A DNA stretch of 64,000 nt from Synaphobranchus kaupii (Eukaryota; Chordata; Actinopteri; Anguilliformes; Synaphobranchidae). The notes beneath the pieces are model-generated. The model saw only the letters and a program-made list of their open reading frames with translations. It ran no database searches and was not told the origin of the DNA. The DNA is taken from NCBI GenBank assembly GCA_029718625.1, contig CM056376.1, positions 26,522,813-26,586,812 of the forward strand, in the 5' to 3' direction. Within the stretch, counting starts at the first letter, position 1; each line of letters begins with the position of its first letter. This document shows, one piece after another, positions 11,594 to 23,108 of this stretch. The position numbers and the translations under genes were made by a program.

Positions 11594-12232
11594 GGCTGCC
11601 TTTACACTACCTGGTAAAAGTGACTCAATTCCGATTTTTTGCTCACATGTGGCACAGATCGGATATGTATTATGAACGTGCAAACAGGAAAAAAGCACAT
11701 GGAATCGGATATTCTCAGATCCGTTTCAGGCCTCAATCATATGTGGAAATAAATCTGATATTAATCGGATATCTGCCAATGCGACTGCCATCTAAACGGA
11801 CAGATCGGATATTCCCTGTCATTGTGATTCGCACATCATTAAAAATGCGACGATCTTGTACTTTTTTGCATTTTAATGACGTATAACGTTACTTTCTGCA
11901 ATAAGGGCTCTCCTCTTTCTTCTCCGCCTTAAAATCTGACCAATATTTTGCGGACCTCTAAAGATGCTTCGGAAAGCAATTGCTTGAATTATTATTTCGG
12001 TCTCGTTTGCGTCCATTGCGAGAAAGTGCCGGCTGGTTGTTTACTTTCGTTTTTAGTTTCGGTAACCAAACCCTCTTGTACGCATGCGGGTTGTTTCAAA
12101 TGTTAAGCAAGTGTAAACACAGGTATCGGATATGGGTCACTTTCAAAAGTAGATGTAAACAGGCGGTCAAAAAAATCGGATATAGGCTAAAAATCGGAAC
12201 TGGGCATCAAGACCTGCAGTGTAAATGCGGCC
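11594..12232. mobile_element. TAA-flanked non-autonomous element (PIF/Harbinger-like)
   Basis: The 639-bp element has imperfect inverted ends (GGCTGCCTTTACACTACC and, reverse-complemented from the right, GGCCGCATTTACACTGC) and repeated ATCGGATAT boxes under both ends. It is flanked by TAA at 11591-11593 and 12233-12235, a 3-bp TWA target as used by PIF/Harbinger. It encodes no transposase. Confidence 0.75.
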
Positions 12233-12235
12233 TAA

Positions 12236-15200
12236 GAGTCTCAGACAAAGACAATGGACTGAATTGAAACCATAATTTTCTTTACATAACAATTATGTAA
12301 ACAATTATTCATTAGGCTAAAAAACTAGCTAACTTCCTGTGTAGGCTACTCCCACTTCCACCAGATTTCCATTCAGATGCAGATCCAGATACAGATAGTT
12401 CTGTTGATTGAACAGACATTGATCCTGCAAACCCCTAGTATATTTGGAATATTTGAAAAATATTTCAAACTGTTTCTCAATTTAATTTTGTTTTTCTTCA
12501 TTTTCTCATTTTATCCTTTTTTTTCTCCCCATATTGGAATTTGACGCTGTTTCTGGAGTCACCACTGTGGTGTACTTTGTGAAGAGCACTGTGACTGAAC
12601 AGCAGGGCATCCATTTTAGTGCCTCCTCAGTTACCTACCTCTCAGCCCTCAAACCTTCTGCCAAAATGGCATCAGCTCAAGTACTGACATCCAATCTGGC
12701 GTCATCCCAAAACCTTCATTTATAAACCAATAAGCCTTTACTTCATCTCCCCCTCATTCAAAAACAGTATCACCCAAACCTCAAATTCATGCACTCATCC
12801 TAATCTCTATCCAGATGTGTTTTTTTTTTTACCAACCACACTGGAGAAAGCCATTTTTCTATATCCTGAAACCTTCAAATATTTAAGACAGGGCAATTTG
12901 AAGGCTTCCGGGCATGGAGGTGAACTATCCCTTTGTAGCTTGTCTTTTGTGCTAAAAAAAAACCTCTTACCTGTCTGGTCAGGTATGTAAATGTAATTTT
13001 CACTCGAGTTTCTCAGTTTGCTTCAACCTTGCAGTGAAGTGTGAGTCAAGTTGTACCCTGTGGATTCCTGCATTGTCTTCCTCACTGGCATATTTTTAAA
13101 CACCCCTTATTTGCGGGACAAGACATGGCTGACAAACAGCTGTGAAGGCCGATTGCATTCAGGGAGGAGGCTGTTAAGGCAAAATGGCGCCAAGTCAAAC
13201 CCATAATGAAGTTCAGGAGATAATAGGCACTATTGTGTCAGCAGCATAGCACCTCTCTCAGCCCAGTGATCATTACAACAGCCAGTTGAAACAAATGAAG
13301 ATGTAAGCTAGCTCATGTGTGCCAGCACACAAAGACCTTACGCACACAATTTTCAGCTCTTTCAGCAGCGGGGCAGGAACAAAAAGATCTGCCTTGTTAA
13401 AAAGCCTTACATTCCCTGACCTTGTTTGAGATGGCTGTGTATACCGGCCCTTTAATATTTGGTCGTTTCCGAGACAGCCGGGTCGGATTAAGGATTGAAT
13501 TCTGTCAAACAGGTGCTGGTTCTCTTTGTTTCCACACCTCAAAGGGCAACGCTGTATTTCCTGCTCAAGCATTAATGGGAAATAAAACATTTTGAATCAA
13601 TATTTTCTGTATTTGGTATTGTCTCTTCTACAGCTAGACCGTAACTATGACCCAAATTCAATCTAACCACAATGAGCTTTGTGCTTAACTTTGTATGAGA
13701 TATTTAACGGGGTTCAAGTTCATGAACAATGTTGAAGTATTGAAAAAAATGTAGGCCCATAAAACTTAAATTAACTGTTCAAAGTTAAGAATGCTTTGTG
13801 CAGCATTGCTTTTTTAAAATTTATCTGGGCCTACTAGCAACATTGATAGAAAACTCACACAGAAGAAGAGAGAGAGAGAGAGAGAGAGATGTGAAGTCAC
13901 AAGTTTGGAGAAATTTTAAAATATTAATATGAAAATGATATAAGAGGATATAAATCAAAATGGAATGGTTTGAAACTCCTTAAATTCAATGCCCATTTTC
14001 ATTTTTTATAATTTATATATAACAAAAATAAATAATTACATTATGTTAATATTCCTATTCCCTTCTTTCAAGCCTTCTGGTATCAAAACATTATCACATT
14101 CACACTCAGAATGCATGCTGTTACATAAGGTATAGATCTACATTAGTATGCCAACAGTATAGCTCTACATTGCTAGGCCAATAGTACAGCTCTACATTGG
14201 TAAGTCAATAGTATAGCACTACATTGGTAGGGCAATAGTATAGCTCGCACCTTATGATATCCCATAATTCCTGCAGGGCACTGATATCCTTTAAAGAAGA
14301 CCATGCAGGTCAATTTCATATGAAATGGAACCGTTAAGCTGCGGATTTAGGATTCCCATGCATTGATCAAGATCCGTACCTCCTTTGTGTGAGCCAGGGA
14401 ATACCTATGCTTTTTTCCCCCCATTTTGATTAGCCCCATACATTTCTATAGCTCCCCAGCTGAGATATTATAATGACATCGTTTCAGCGGGAATCTGAAA
14501 TCCTGCCAGATCCCAGTTCATATTTCACTGCAGTTGGCCCGGGGCTAACAACCGAGGCCCCGATTGTGTCTGTTTTAACTTGGTTCCGTTTAATACACTC
14601 AAGCCCTTCCTCCAGCAGCCTTTATGTAAGAGCATTGATTTACTTCATATGAAGAGCATTAACACAGGGGGAAGTTAAGATCTGGGCTGTTTAGATGAAC
14701 ACTCATCTTCTGTGCTTTCAGCAGCACTCAGAACCAGGCCATGTGCTACGCCACATTTCATTTCAACAGAGCCTCATTAAAAAGCCTTGTAAACGCGACA
14801 TCTGACCTGAAGACGCAAACCCCCGCCTGTTACCCATAATGCACGACTCTGCCAGTTGCCATCTTAACTGAAAAGCAGTTTGTTAGGTCACAAGCCAAGC
14901 ACGTGTGATGCATAGACGCTGCCAGCCCGTCAGGGCTACTAGCGTGGTTGACAGTGGGCGCCAGATCATGGGCTGGCACAGTCTCTTTGACGGACAGATG
15001 GACAGATCTCTGCAGAGGTCAATTAAATATCAATGTTAATTTGAGGAGCGGTGGAGAGGCAGCAGCTTCCTGCTCACAGTCTAATGCTAAGAGTACAGGA
15101 AAGCTTGGCTAATTAGGCATCTCGGAAAAAGAATGGAGTGCTTTTTTACCCCACTTTCATTTACTTTTGCATTGATTTTTACAAAGGTTTGACTGACAGT

Positions 15201-15375
15201 GGGTATTTTAGATCCCTGTAATTGCAAAGATTATCTCATTTTGATGGGGCTGGAAGAGAGAAGATACAATTATGTGTAATTTATGCGGCGTATTGTATGA
15301 TTTTACAGGCAGTGAGAACTTAATAGCCACTTAGGCTATTCACTTGTCTCTGGGGAAAAAAATGTACATGCTATA
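12236..15375. other. Intergenic stretch, long repeat-poor part
   Basis: It holds a (GA)n run at 13867-13889 and a 27-bp tandem repeat at 14133-14245, listed separately. The part at 14280-15250 is free of obvious repeats and has several ATTA/TAATTA homeodomain-type sites, so it is a candidate conserved regulatory block. No coding exon seen. Confidence 0.35.
14133..14245. repeat. 27-bp tandem repeat, four degenerate copies
   Basis: The unit is like TAGCTCTACATTGGTAGGCC plus AATAGTA. Copies start at 14133, 14160, 14187 and 14214 and differ at several positions. Confidence 0.8.
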
Positions 15376-15377
15376 TA

Positions 15378-15999
15378 CAGTGCCCTCCACTATTATTGGC
15401 ACCCCTGGTAAAGATGAGTAAAAAGGGTTATAAAATATTCACAGTTTGGTGAATTAGCTTAATCTCACACTGAAAAAATTGGAAAAATCCAACCTTTAAT
15501 TGAAGTAAATTTATTATGAGAAAAAAAAAATCCCTCATCAAGAAATAATTATTTTTAACAAAACCACGTGTGTCACAATTATTGGCACCCCTGCATTTAT
15601 ATATAGAATAAAGTAATCATTTTTAATATTTGGTCGCATATCCTTTGCATGACTTCCTGATGTCTGTGACCCAACAACATCAAAAGACTCTTGATATCTT
15701 ATTTTCTGGTACTCTTACAAGTGATACTATAATGTCTCTGCATTTGAATGGATCTCTATGGGAATTGGGGGGTGGGACTAGATTTAGCTGGAAATTACCC
15801 TGGAACAGTATGGAACACATGGTTGGCTAAAATGGCTCAAAGTCATCAAGGGTCTGATGTCTAAAAATTTACTTTAACTAAAGATTGGATTTTTCTCATT
15901 TTTTCAGTGTGAAATTAAGCTAATTCACCAAATGGTGAATTTTTTATAACCCTTTTTACTCATCTTTACCAGGGGTGCCAATAATAGTGGAGGGCACTG
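15378..15999 (+). mobile_element. Tc1-like MITE with one-sided inner direct repeat, copy 1
   Basis: The 622-bp element is flanked by TA (15376-15377, 16000-16001), with long inverted repeats of more than 100 bp beginning CAGTGCCCTCCACTATTATT. The outer repeat core (TATTGGCACCCCTG) recurs inside the left arm at 15572-15593, which is the IR/DR layout of Sleeping Beauty-type Tc1 elements. The right arm has lost its inner repeat. No transposase frame remains. Confidence 0.88.
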
Positions 16000-16001
16000 T
16001 A

Positions 16002-17127
16002 TTTGGAGCTTGGAATTCATTTTATATTTTCTGGAATAAGTCAACAGGTATTTGAAAATGATCCCCTGGAAAACTGTTTTTTAAGTACGCTAAAAAAAAA
16101 TGTAAAAAAACATACCAATGCAATAACTCTTACAATCCCATTCACATGTGTTTCCGACAAAGCACTTTTCCTTCTGATTTCTCAATCTCCCAAAAGTGCA
16201 TGCATTTTAAAAAACTATAATAGCTTCAATCAGCTTTTCAAATAGCCAAGAAAAAGTGTTCATAACCACCCTCACTTAGTGACAACGAGCAGCGAGTCGT
16301 TTCCATTTGTGTGGCTATACGTCATGTCTGCTGAACTTCTTTACCAATCCTGCAGGCATTCTGGTAACTCCAGCAGATAAAGTATCACGCAAATGACCCA
16401 AGCTTGCTGTGCCGTGAAAATGCCTGTCGAAAAGGAATGTGTTATAGCATGCTCTGTGGTTACATAAGAAAATGTGCAAGTTAAAATATGGCTTGCTATT
16501 AAAAATAGAATATGTCCTTGGCTGATGTTTGCCGCCGCTGACAGTCGCTTTTGCTTGGGCGTCTTTCATGCTCGCCGCTCACTTCAGCAGCACAATCCCA
16601 TTTCTTACACATTTTTTTTCAGCAGCAAACTCACACATTTGGGACAACTAAAAAAATTAAGAGTTGCGTCTCTTCTCCACCCTCCAGTTCCCCATGAGCC
16701 CCGTTTCTATAGCCTTTCTGTAAAAAAGTACACTGTGTGAAAAGAACACCTATGATTAGTGTGCCGTACATTTTTATATTTAAGGACTGCATTATAAATA
16801 ATTTTTGCTGGGCTTTGACAAGGACGTTCACTCCCACAGGGGTTTAAAGTGAGTCACGTTGCTGTCCAGAAAGGCTTCACTGTGGGGATATAAGCCTTTA
16901 GCTTTTATGGCCATCTGAGGGATTGACTTGAAACAGTATTGTTGATGAATTATCTGTCTACCTAATGCTGCTAGTCTATTTAGCTGTATGTATTCTCTAT
17001 CTACAAACCAATCAGTGTGTCCATATGTGTCTAAATCCTTGTAAATGTAGCGTATGTGCAAGAAACGTGGATTATTGTTAGGGATTTGGAATTTGTACTG
17101 GGCAGGGAGTTAGATGTGTATCGATCT
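16002..17127. other. Intergenic stretch
   Basis: No gene is recognised. The first 30 bp (16001-16031) reappear inverted at 18385-18415, next to copy 3 of the Tc1-like MITE. Confidence 0.6.
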
Positions 17128-17303
17128 GGGCCCTGTTTCACAAAGCAGGATGCCTGCGTTATCTGGATAACTGCACTGAGTAAAAACAGTCCGAAACAGC
17201 TCTTTTTACTTCAGTCCATGTTCCAGATTTTGGAGGGTTTCCGGGTTTCACTCGGTGCAGTTATCCAGCTAACTCAGTAATCCTGCTTTGTGAAACAGGG
17301 CCC
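17128..17303. mobile_element. Palindromic 176-bp MITE
   Basis: The ends GGGCCCTGTTTCACAAAGCA and their reverse complement are near perfect, and a second inner pair (GGATAACTGCACTGAG / CTCGGTGCAGTTATCC) continues the hairpin. No clear target duplication is visible, so the superfamily is open. Confidence 0.8.
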
Positions 17304-17637
17304 TGGTTAAGAAATAAGCAGTACTGCCAGATTTAGGGTAGTTTCAATTGAATTTATTTCCCACCCTATTTTTGTCACCAAATTAGAAATTTCCAGATCA
17401 CTACTGTAGCCCTATGACGTCACTTCAGGGCAAAGATGATGCCATAATCTTTATCTTTTCAGAAGTTGGGGGTTATGCATGGAGAAAAGCATATGCTGGG
17501 AGTGTGTTGGGAGGGACGGGGGGGGAGGGACGAGGTGGGGGGGGGGGGGGGGGTGATCCACAATTTACCCCAGTCAGTCAATGCACAATTAGTGGTACAT
17601 CATTTTTGTACACTTTAATACCATATACAGTGCCCCC

Positions 17638-18415
17638 CACTATTATTGGCACCCCTGGTAAAGATGAGTAAAAAGGATTATAAAAAATTCACCATTTGGT
17701 GAATTAGCTTAATCTCACACTGAATAAATGAGAAAATTCCAACCTTTAATTGAAGTAAATTTATTTTGAGAAAAAAAAATCCCTCATCAAGAAATAATAA
17801 TTTTTAACAAAACCACGTCTGCCACAATTATTGACACCCCTGCATTTATATATAGAATAAAGTAATCATTTTTAATATTTGGTTGCATATCCTTTGCATG
17901 CCATGACTTCCTGATGTCTGTGACCCAACAACATCAAAATACTCTTGATATCTTATTTTCTGGTACTCTTACAAGCGATAGTATAACATCTCTGCATTTG
18001 AATCGATCTCTATGGGAATTGGGGGGTGGGACTCGATTTAGCTGTAAATTACACTGGAACAGTAGGGAACACATGGTTGGATAAATGGCTCTAAGTCATC
18101 AAGGGTCTGATGTATCAAACAAGCCTTAAACCATCACTCTGCTCCCAGAAATACAGTAGATATGGATGGATAACTTGAAGAGTTTCTTCTCCTGACTTAG
18201 TTTTCCATAGAGTTCAATAGGAAAATTTGTCAGGGAAAACAACCCTTAAAGTGATCCATCCATATCTACTGCATATCTGGCAGCAGAGTGATGGTTTGAG
18301 GCTCGTTTGATACCTCAGACCCTTGATGACTTACAGCCATTTTACCAACCAAGTATTCCATACTGTTCCAGCATAATTTAATATAAAATATAAAATGAAT
18401 TCCAAGCTCCAAATA
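17638..18415 (+). mobile_element. Tc1-like MITE copy 2, right end missing, with hairpin core
   Basis: It starts at the same terminal sequence as copy 1, next to TA (17636-17637), with an inner direct repeat at 17819-17840. Beyond the point where copies 1 and 3 are deleted it continues through a hairpin with 75-bp arms (18096-18170 and 18255-18330). It is interrupted at 18415 by copy 3, and no right terminus was found. It may preserve sequence closer to the longer parent element. Confidence 0.7.
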
Positions 18416-19027
18416 CAGTGCCCTCCACTATTATTGGGACCCATGAGTAAAAAGGGTTATAAAAAGTTCACCATTTGGTGAATTAGCTTAATCTCACACT
18501 GAAAAAATGTGAAAAATCCAACCTTTAATTGAAGTAAATTTTGATACGCCAGACCCTTGATCACTTAGAGCCATTTTACATACACTGTTCCAGTGTAATT
18601 TACAGCTAAATCTAGTCCCACCCCCCAATTCCCACAGAGATCCATTCAAATGCAGCGACATTATAGTATCGCTTGCAAGAGTACCAGAAAATAAGATATC
18701 AAGAGTCTTTTGATGTTTTTGGGTCACAGACATCAGGAAGTCATAGCATACAAAGGATATGCGACCAAATATTAAAAATGATTACTTTATTCTATATATA
18801 CTGTAAATGCCGGAGTGCCAATAATTGTGGCACATGTGGTTTTGTTAAAAATAATTATTTCTTGATGAGGGATTTTTTTTTTTCTCATAATAAATTTACT
18901 TCAATTAAAGGTTGGAATTTTCTCATTTTTTCAGTGTGAGATTAAGCTATTTCACCAAACGGTGATTTTTTTTATAACCCTTTTTACTCATCTTTACCAG
19001 GGGTGCCAATAATAGTGGAGGGAATTG
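18416..19027 (-). mobile_element. Tc1-like MITE copy 3, inverted relative to copy 1
   Basis: The 612-bp element is flanked by TA (18414-18415, 19028-19029). It is the same deletion derivative as copy 1 but in reverse orientation, with the inner direct repeat now on the right (18811-18832). The last bases of the right end are mutated (GGAATTG instead of GGCACTG), and the left terminal repeat has a short deletion. Confidence 0.85.
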
Positions 19028-19029
19028 TA

Positions 19030-20128
19030 AATGAGTTAACCAGTTTTCATAAGCATATGCAACATATACATATGTATGTATTAATTATGCAAAAATAAAA
19101 TAATTATGTGACTCCAATCAAGTGTTAATTGTGAAGACATATTAACTTTTTTTTTTAGGCTGAAGCTAAACTGCAGGAAACTGTCAGGAAACTTAATAAA
19201 GAACACCACTATTAAATCAAAGGTTGATAAATAAATAAATCAATAAATGAGTGGGCTCATTTGTCTACAAAACCATTTCTAAATCTAGAGTGTCCTTAAT
19301 TCCGCCGCTAATGACCACAGCAGGTCTGGTATCAGCTTAACTGGAGCGTGTATTCCTCTCTCAGATCATATCTGGGCAAACGATGAGTGCTGTGTTCGGC
19401 TCAGTAAGCATATGGGGACTGTAGTGTTTGACATACTGTACACAGAAATCCAGAGCTTATCCAGGGTGCCCTATTGGGTTTATGTGAAGGGAATAAGGTG
19501 ACCACTCAATCTCGTGTTTTTTTCTTTTGCCAGATATATGGGACATACTTGGTAAAATGTTCAGTGTTATATCTTACTCTGACAGAGCACATTCAGGCCC
19601 TCTTGGACTCATAGCTGTTCGAGTTCAACTAACACTGAGCATCTTCCTTTTTTAATATATATTTACCACCCAACTCATGGCTGTATAAGTCCAACGTCCA
19701 ACTGTCTGCAACCTCAGCCGCGTTCCATGTACAAACCACCAGTCAATTCGGGCGAGCTGGGAAACCCACGGCTCTTCTCCGAAACACGTGACATCCTACA
19801 GCCGCTTCTTTTCACGTCGCAGATCTCAGCTAAGCTCTTATGGAGCGGTGTCGGAGGAGGGACCTTTCATACGTGGCTTTTACATGCAGCATTACGAGCG
19901 CCCTTATATCAGGCAGCCCGGGTCGCCCAAGAGTGACAAAAACGCTGATTCCTGTCCAACAGAACCCTCCTATAACCTGGGCTGTGAGGCTCCCCAATGC
20001 CCCCACACCGTGGTGCTTTAACCGAATGAGCCGCCTAGCGGGCCCACCCCCTCACACTGAGCATCTTACCATCTATGGGTTTCCTATGTGGTCGTGCAAT
20101 TTCAGTTCAATTCAATTATATTTTTTAA
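19030..20128. other. Intergenic stretch with a possible SINE
   Basis: At 19690-20040 the sequence becomes GC-richer and ends, read on the minus strand, in GGCGGCTCATTCGGTTAAAG, which resembles a tRNA-type head. No convincing B box was seen, so this is only a possible old SINE. The rest holds no recognised feature. Confidence 0.3.
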
Positions 20129-20261
20129 GCACACAGCAAAAATTGCTGGTGTACATTTAACACCCCGGGGTGTTTACATGAGACCGTGGATTCATATACA
20201 CACCCTAGGGTGTTAAATGTACCCCAGTGGTGTTAAATTTCCACTGACATTTTAGCTGTGC
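20129..20261. mobile_element. Palindromic MITE, family P, copy 2
   Basis: It has about 133 bp with GCACACAGCAAAAATTGC at the left and the complementary TTTTAGCTGTGC at the right. The core has the inverted GTGTTAAATGTAC motif seen in the copies at 2645 and 34965. Confidence 0.6.
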
Positions 20262-20387
20262 AGCTTTTTTTGTTTGCAGAGACGCTGTCACAGAGAAGAG
20301 ACGCTTTACAGAAAAACTGAAAATAGCAAAGATTAGGTAAGACAAGCCTGAACCCACAGAAAATCCAGCAAGTGAGGAAGAATACTC

Positions 20388-21132
20388 CCCTGTGAGAGGA
20401 AAACACTCATACCTCACTCCCTGTGAGAGGAAAAACACTCATACCTCACTCCCTGTGAGAGGAAAAACACTCATACCTCACTCCCTGTGAGAGGAAAACA
20501 CTCATACCTCACTCCCTGTGAGAGGAAAAACACTCATACCTCACTCCCTGTGAGAGGAAAACACTCATACCTCACTCCCTGTGAGAGGAAAACACTCATA
20601 CCTCACTCCCTGTGAGAGGAAAACACTCATACCTCACTCCCTGTGTGAGGAAAACACTCATACCTCACTCCCTGTGAGAGGAAAACACTCATACCTCACT
20701 CCCTGTGAGAGGAAAAAACACTCATACCTCACTCCCTGTGAGAGGAAAAGAGGAAAACACTCATACCTCACTCCCTGTGAGAGGAAAACACTCATACCTC
20801 ACTCCCTGTGAGAGGAAAACACTCATACCTCACTCCCTGGGAGAGGAAAACACTCATACCTCACTCCCTGTGAGAGGAAAAACACTCATACCTCACTCCC
20901 TGGGAGAGGAAAACACTCATACCTCACTCCCTGTGAGAGGAAAAAACACTCATACCTCACTCCCTGTGAGAGGAAAAGAGGAAAACACTCATACCTCACT
21001 CCCTGTGAGAGGAAAAACACTCATACCTCACTCCCTGGGAGAGGAAAACACTCATACCTCACTCCCTGTGAGAGGAAAAACACTCATACCTCACTCCCTG
21101 TGAGAGGAAAACACTCATACCTCACTCCCTGG
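20388..21132. repeat. 31-bp minisatellite, about 24 copies
   Basis: The unit is about CTGTGAGAGGAAAACACTCA plus TACCTCACTCC, with variants that gain one or two A. A distinctive junction (GGAAAAAACA ... GAAAAGAGGAAAAC) occurs at 20711 and again at 20939, a 228-bp higher-order step. Long frames read through it only because most units lack stops. It is not a gene. Confidence 0.95.
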
Positions 21133-21238
21133 TGAAACAAAATCTTGGGAGGAACTTATGAAGGGAGAGCCCATCCTCCACTGGCCAGCCTGCTCAATAG
21201 TGGTTATTCATCTATTTATCTATTAACCCCCCCCCCCC

Positions 21239-21397
21239 CAAATTATCCTAACCTGCATGTATTTGGTTTGCGAGAAGAAACCGGAGGAAATACACGCGGA
21301 CACGGGCAGAACATGCAAACTCCACACAGAAAAGCTCCAGCCAGGATTTGAACCAGGGACTGTCTTTCTGTGCTACCCACTGCACCACCATGCTGCC
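21239..21397 (-). mobile_element. tRNA-derived SINE / RTE-tail type repeat, 3'-truncated
   Basis: On the minus strand it begins GGCAGCATGGTGGTGCAGTG, has a B-box-like GGTTCAAATCC (21344-21354), and runs into GTTTGCATGTTC...TTTCCTCCGG, a body shared by very common fish repeats. The relative at 36650-37705 keeps the distal part instead. The tail is missing here, cut off at a C-tract. Confidence 0.7.
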
Positions 21398-22935
21398 AAA
21401 GATTTAAAGATGTAAAAGCTAAATGGCAACAGACAGGTAAAGGGGAATCTATAAGAACACACAGACAGAGTGGTTGGGCAGATCATAGCCTGAGGTATTA
21501 GACTAGCTGGTAAAATAAAAAGACGCATGAATGTTGGGGGATATTTCCGTGATGATAAAGGCCAAAACCGTCACCATAGCACATTATCTGATTCATAAAC
21601 ATGTAGGTTTTTTTACATGATAATTTTTGATTCAGTATGACCATGGGAGGTTAGAAATTACAGTTCTACTGTAAGGAACATTGCACACGGAATCCCTCTG
21701 AGATACGGTGGACTATTCCTGACCTTGTCATACATATTAAAACTTTCCTCAGTTTCCAACATTGATTAACAGTGACTGAACTTGTTATGAGTATGGCTAG
21801 GCACACATATTCAGTCTTTTGCTAATGCTTGTGAAGATGATGGTGGTTTTGTTTGTGGTGTTTCTTAAGCAAGGTTAATTGAGGCCAGCTGTTAATGTGT
21901 GAGGATGACAGGTGTAGGGAGTGATGTAATTGAAACGGGTGCCCAACATCTTTGCCCGCCTTTAGGTTAATGTAAGAGGAGAATGGAGGATCTTATCAAA
22001 GAGCCTTGCAGCGGTTTGTTACATAAACCACATCTCGCACAGATGACTACACATTAATTCATTATATAAACTGTAAACGCATCTATTTTGTAGGTTTATG
22101 TTTCACTCAACCTGTGAAGAATTATGTGAGTAGGAATATTTGTTTTCCTAGTTCAACTTCGTGATGATGTGTAGAGGAAACGTCATGTGTGAGTGGAGGT
22201 GTGGAGGCATTTTCAATGGGCTTTGGTTTTGTGCTTTTGCTTTTCTGTTTCACTCAGGTAGTTGTGCTGGGTGTAGGGCTGTCATGTGACTGTCATGTGA
22301 CCCCCACCCACTGTAGAATCACAGTGTTCAGATAGCTGGCCAATGGCGCTCAATACATTTCCATTCTCTCCTTATGAATTTTGCCATTTTAAAAGCTTCT
22401 GCTGACATCATGCGGAGAGACCCTGAGCTTGGCACTGCTTAAGTGTTTTTCTCTCATTTTCAAACGAATTTGCTTCAAGCTCCAAAAGCTTTTTGACTTC
22501 GCTGTTGTTGGACTGATCACACGCCAGCTTCTGTTCTTGTTTATCCAAAGCCTCAAAAAAAGAAGTCTATTTTATATTTTTGCTTCTACTGTGTACTTCC
22601 CAGAATTCTTGGCTGTTTGACCATACTATAATGGGTGTCATCTCCCTCCTGGTCCATTTCTAAAAGGATAGCACGATACATTTTCAATTTTTCAGTACAT
22701 TTTAAAATGGCCAAAAAAAGCAGGGTTTAACAATCAATCGTAGGTCTTGCATGTTGAAGCTTGAAGCAGAGGGAGATGAACCGAGCCATGTTTCACCACT
22801 TTCGACAGAAAACAGTCCTACATATTCAGGGAACTGTGTAAAAAATAACCATGTACACACTTAATAATGCTTACTGATGTTGATATATAATGAAACACTT
22901 TTTAACACGTTTTTGCATGTATCGGTGGGATTTAG
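21398..22935. other. Intergenic stretch
   Basis: No gene, repeat boundary or array is recognised apart from scattered AT-rich runs. Confidence 0.45.
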
Positions 22936-23104
22936 GGCCTGATTTACTAAGACCTTTAGCGTGTGCAAAACCTTTTAGCACACGCAAAACCAACAACATG
23001 ACCAATGGTCATGGTATTTGTTTTGCACCAATCATTGGTTGTGTTACTGGTTTTGCATGTGCCAAATGGTTTTGTACACGTTAAACATCTCAGTAAATCA
23101 GGCC
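22936..23104. mobile_element. 169-bp palindromic MITE
   Basis: The ends GGCCTGATTTACTAAGA and, reverse-complemented, GGCCTGATTTACTGAGA pair. The interior is also largely self-complementary. The flanks share TTAG (22932-22935 and 23105-23108). Confidence 0.75.
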
Positions 23105-23108
23105 TTAG

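Noticed and set aside
11620..12267. Two open frames of 88-95 codons
   Set aside because: They fall within the TAA-flanked element and lack transposase motifs.
20581..21103. 132-codon frame of repeated HTSLPVRGK-type peptides
   Set aside because: It is an artefact of the 31-bp minisatellite, with frames changing at every extra A.
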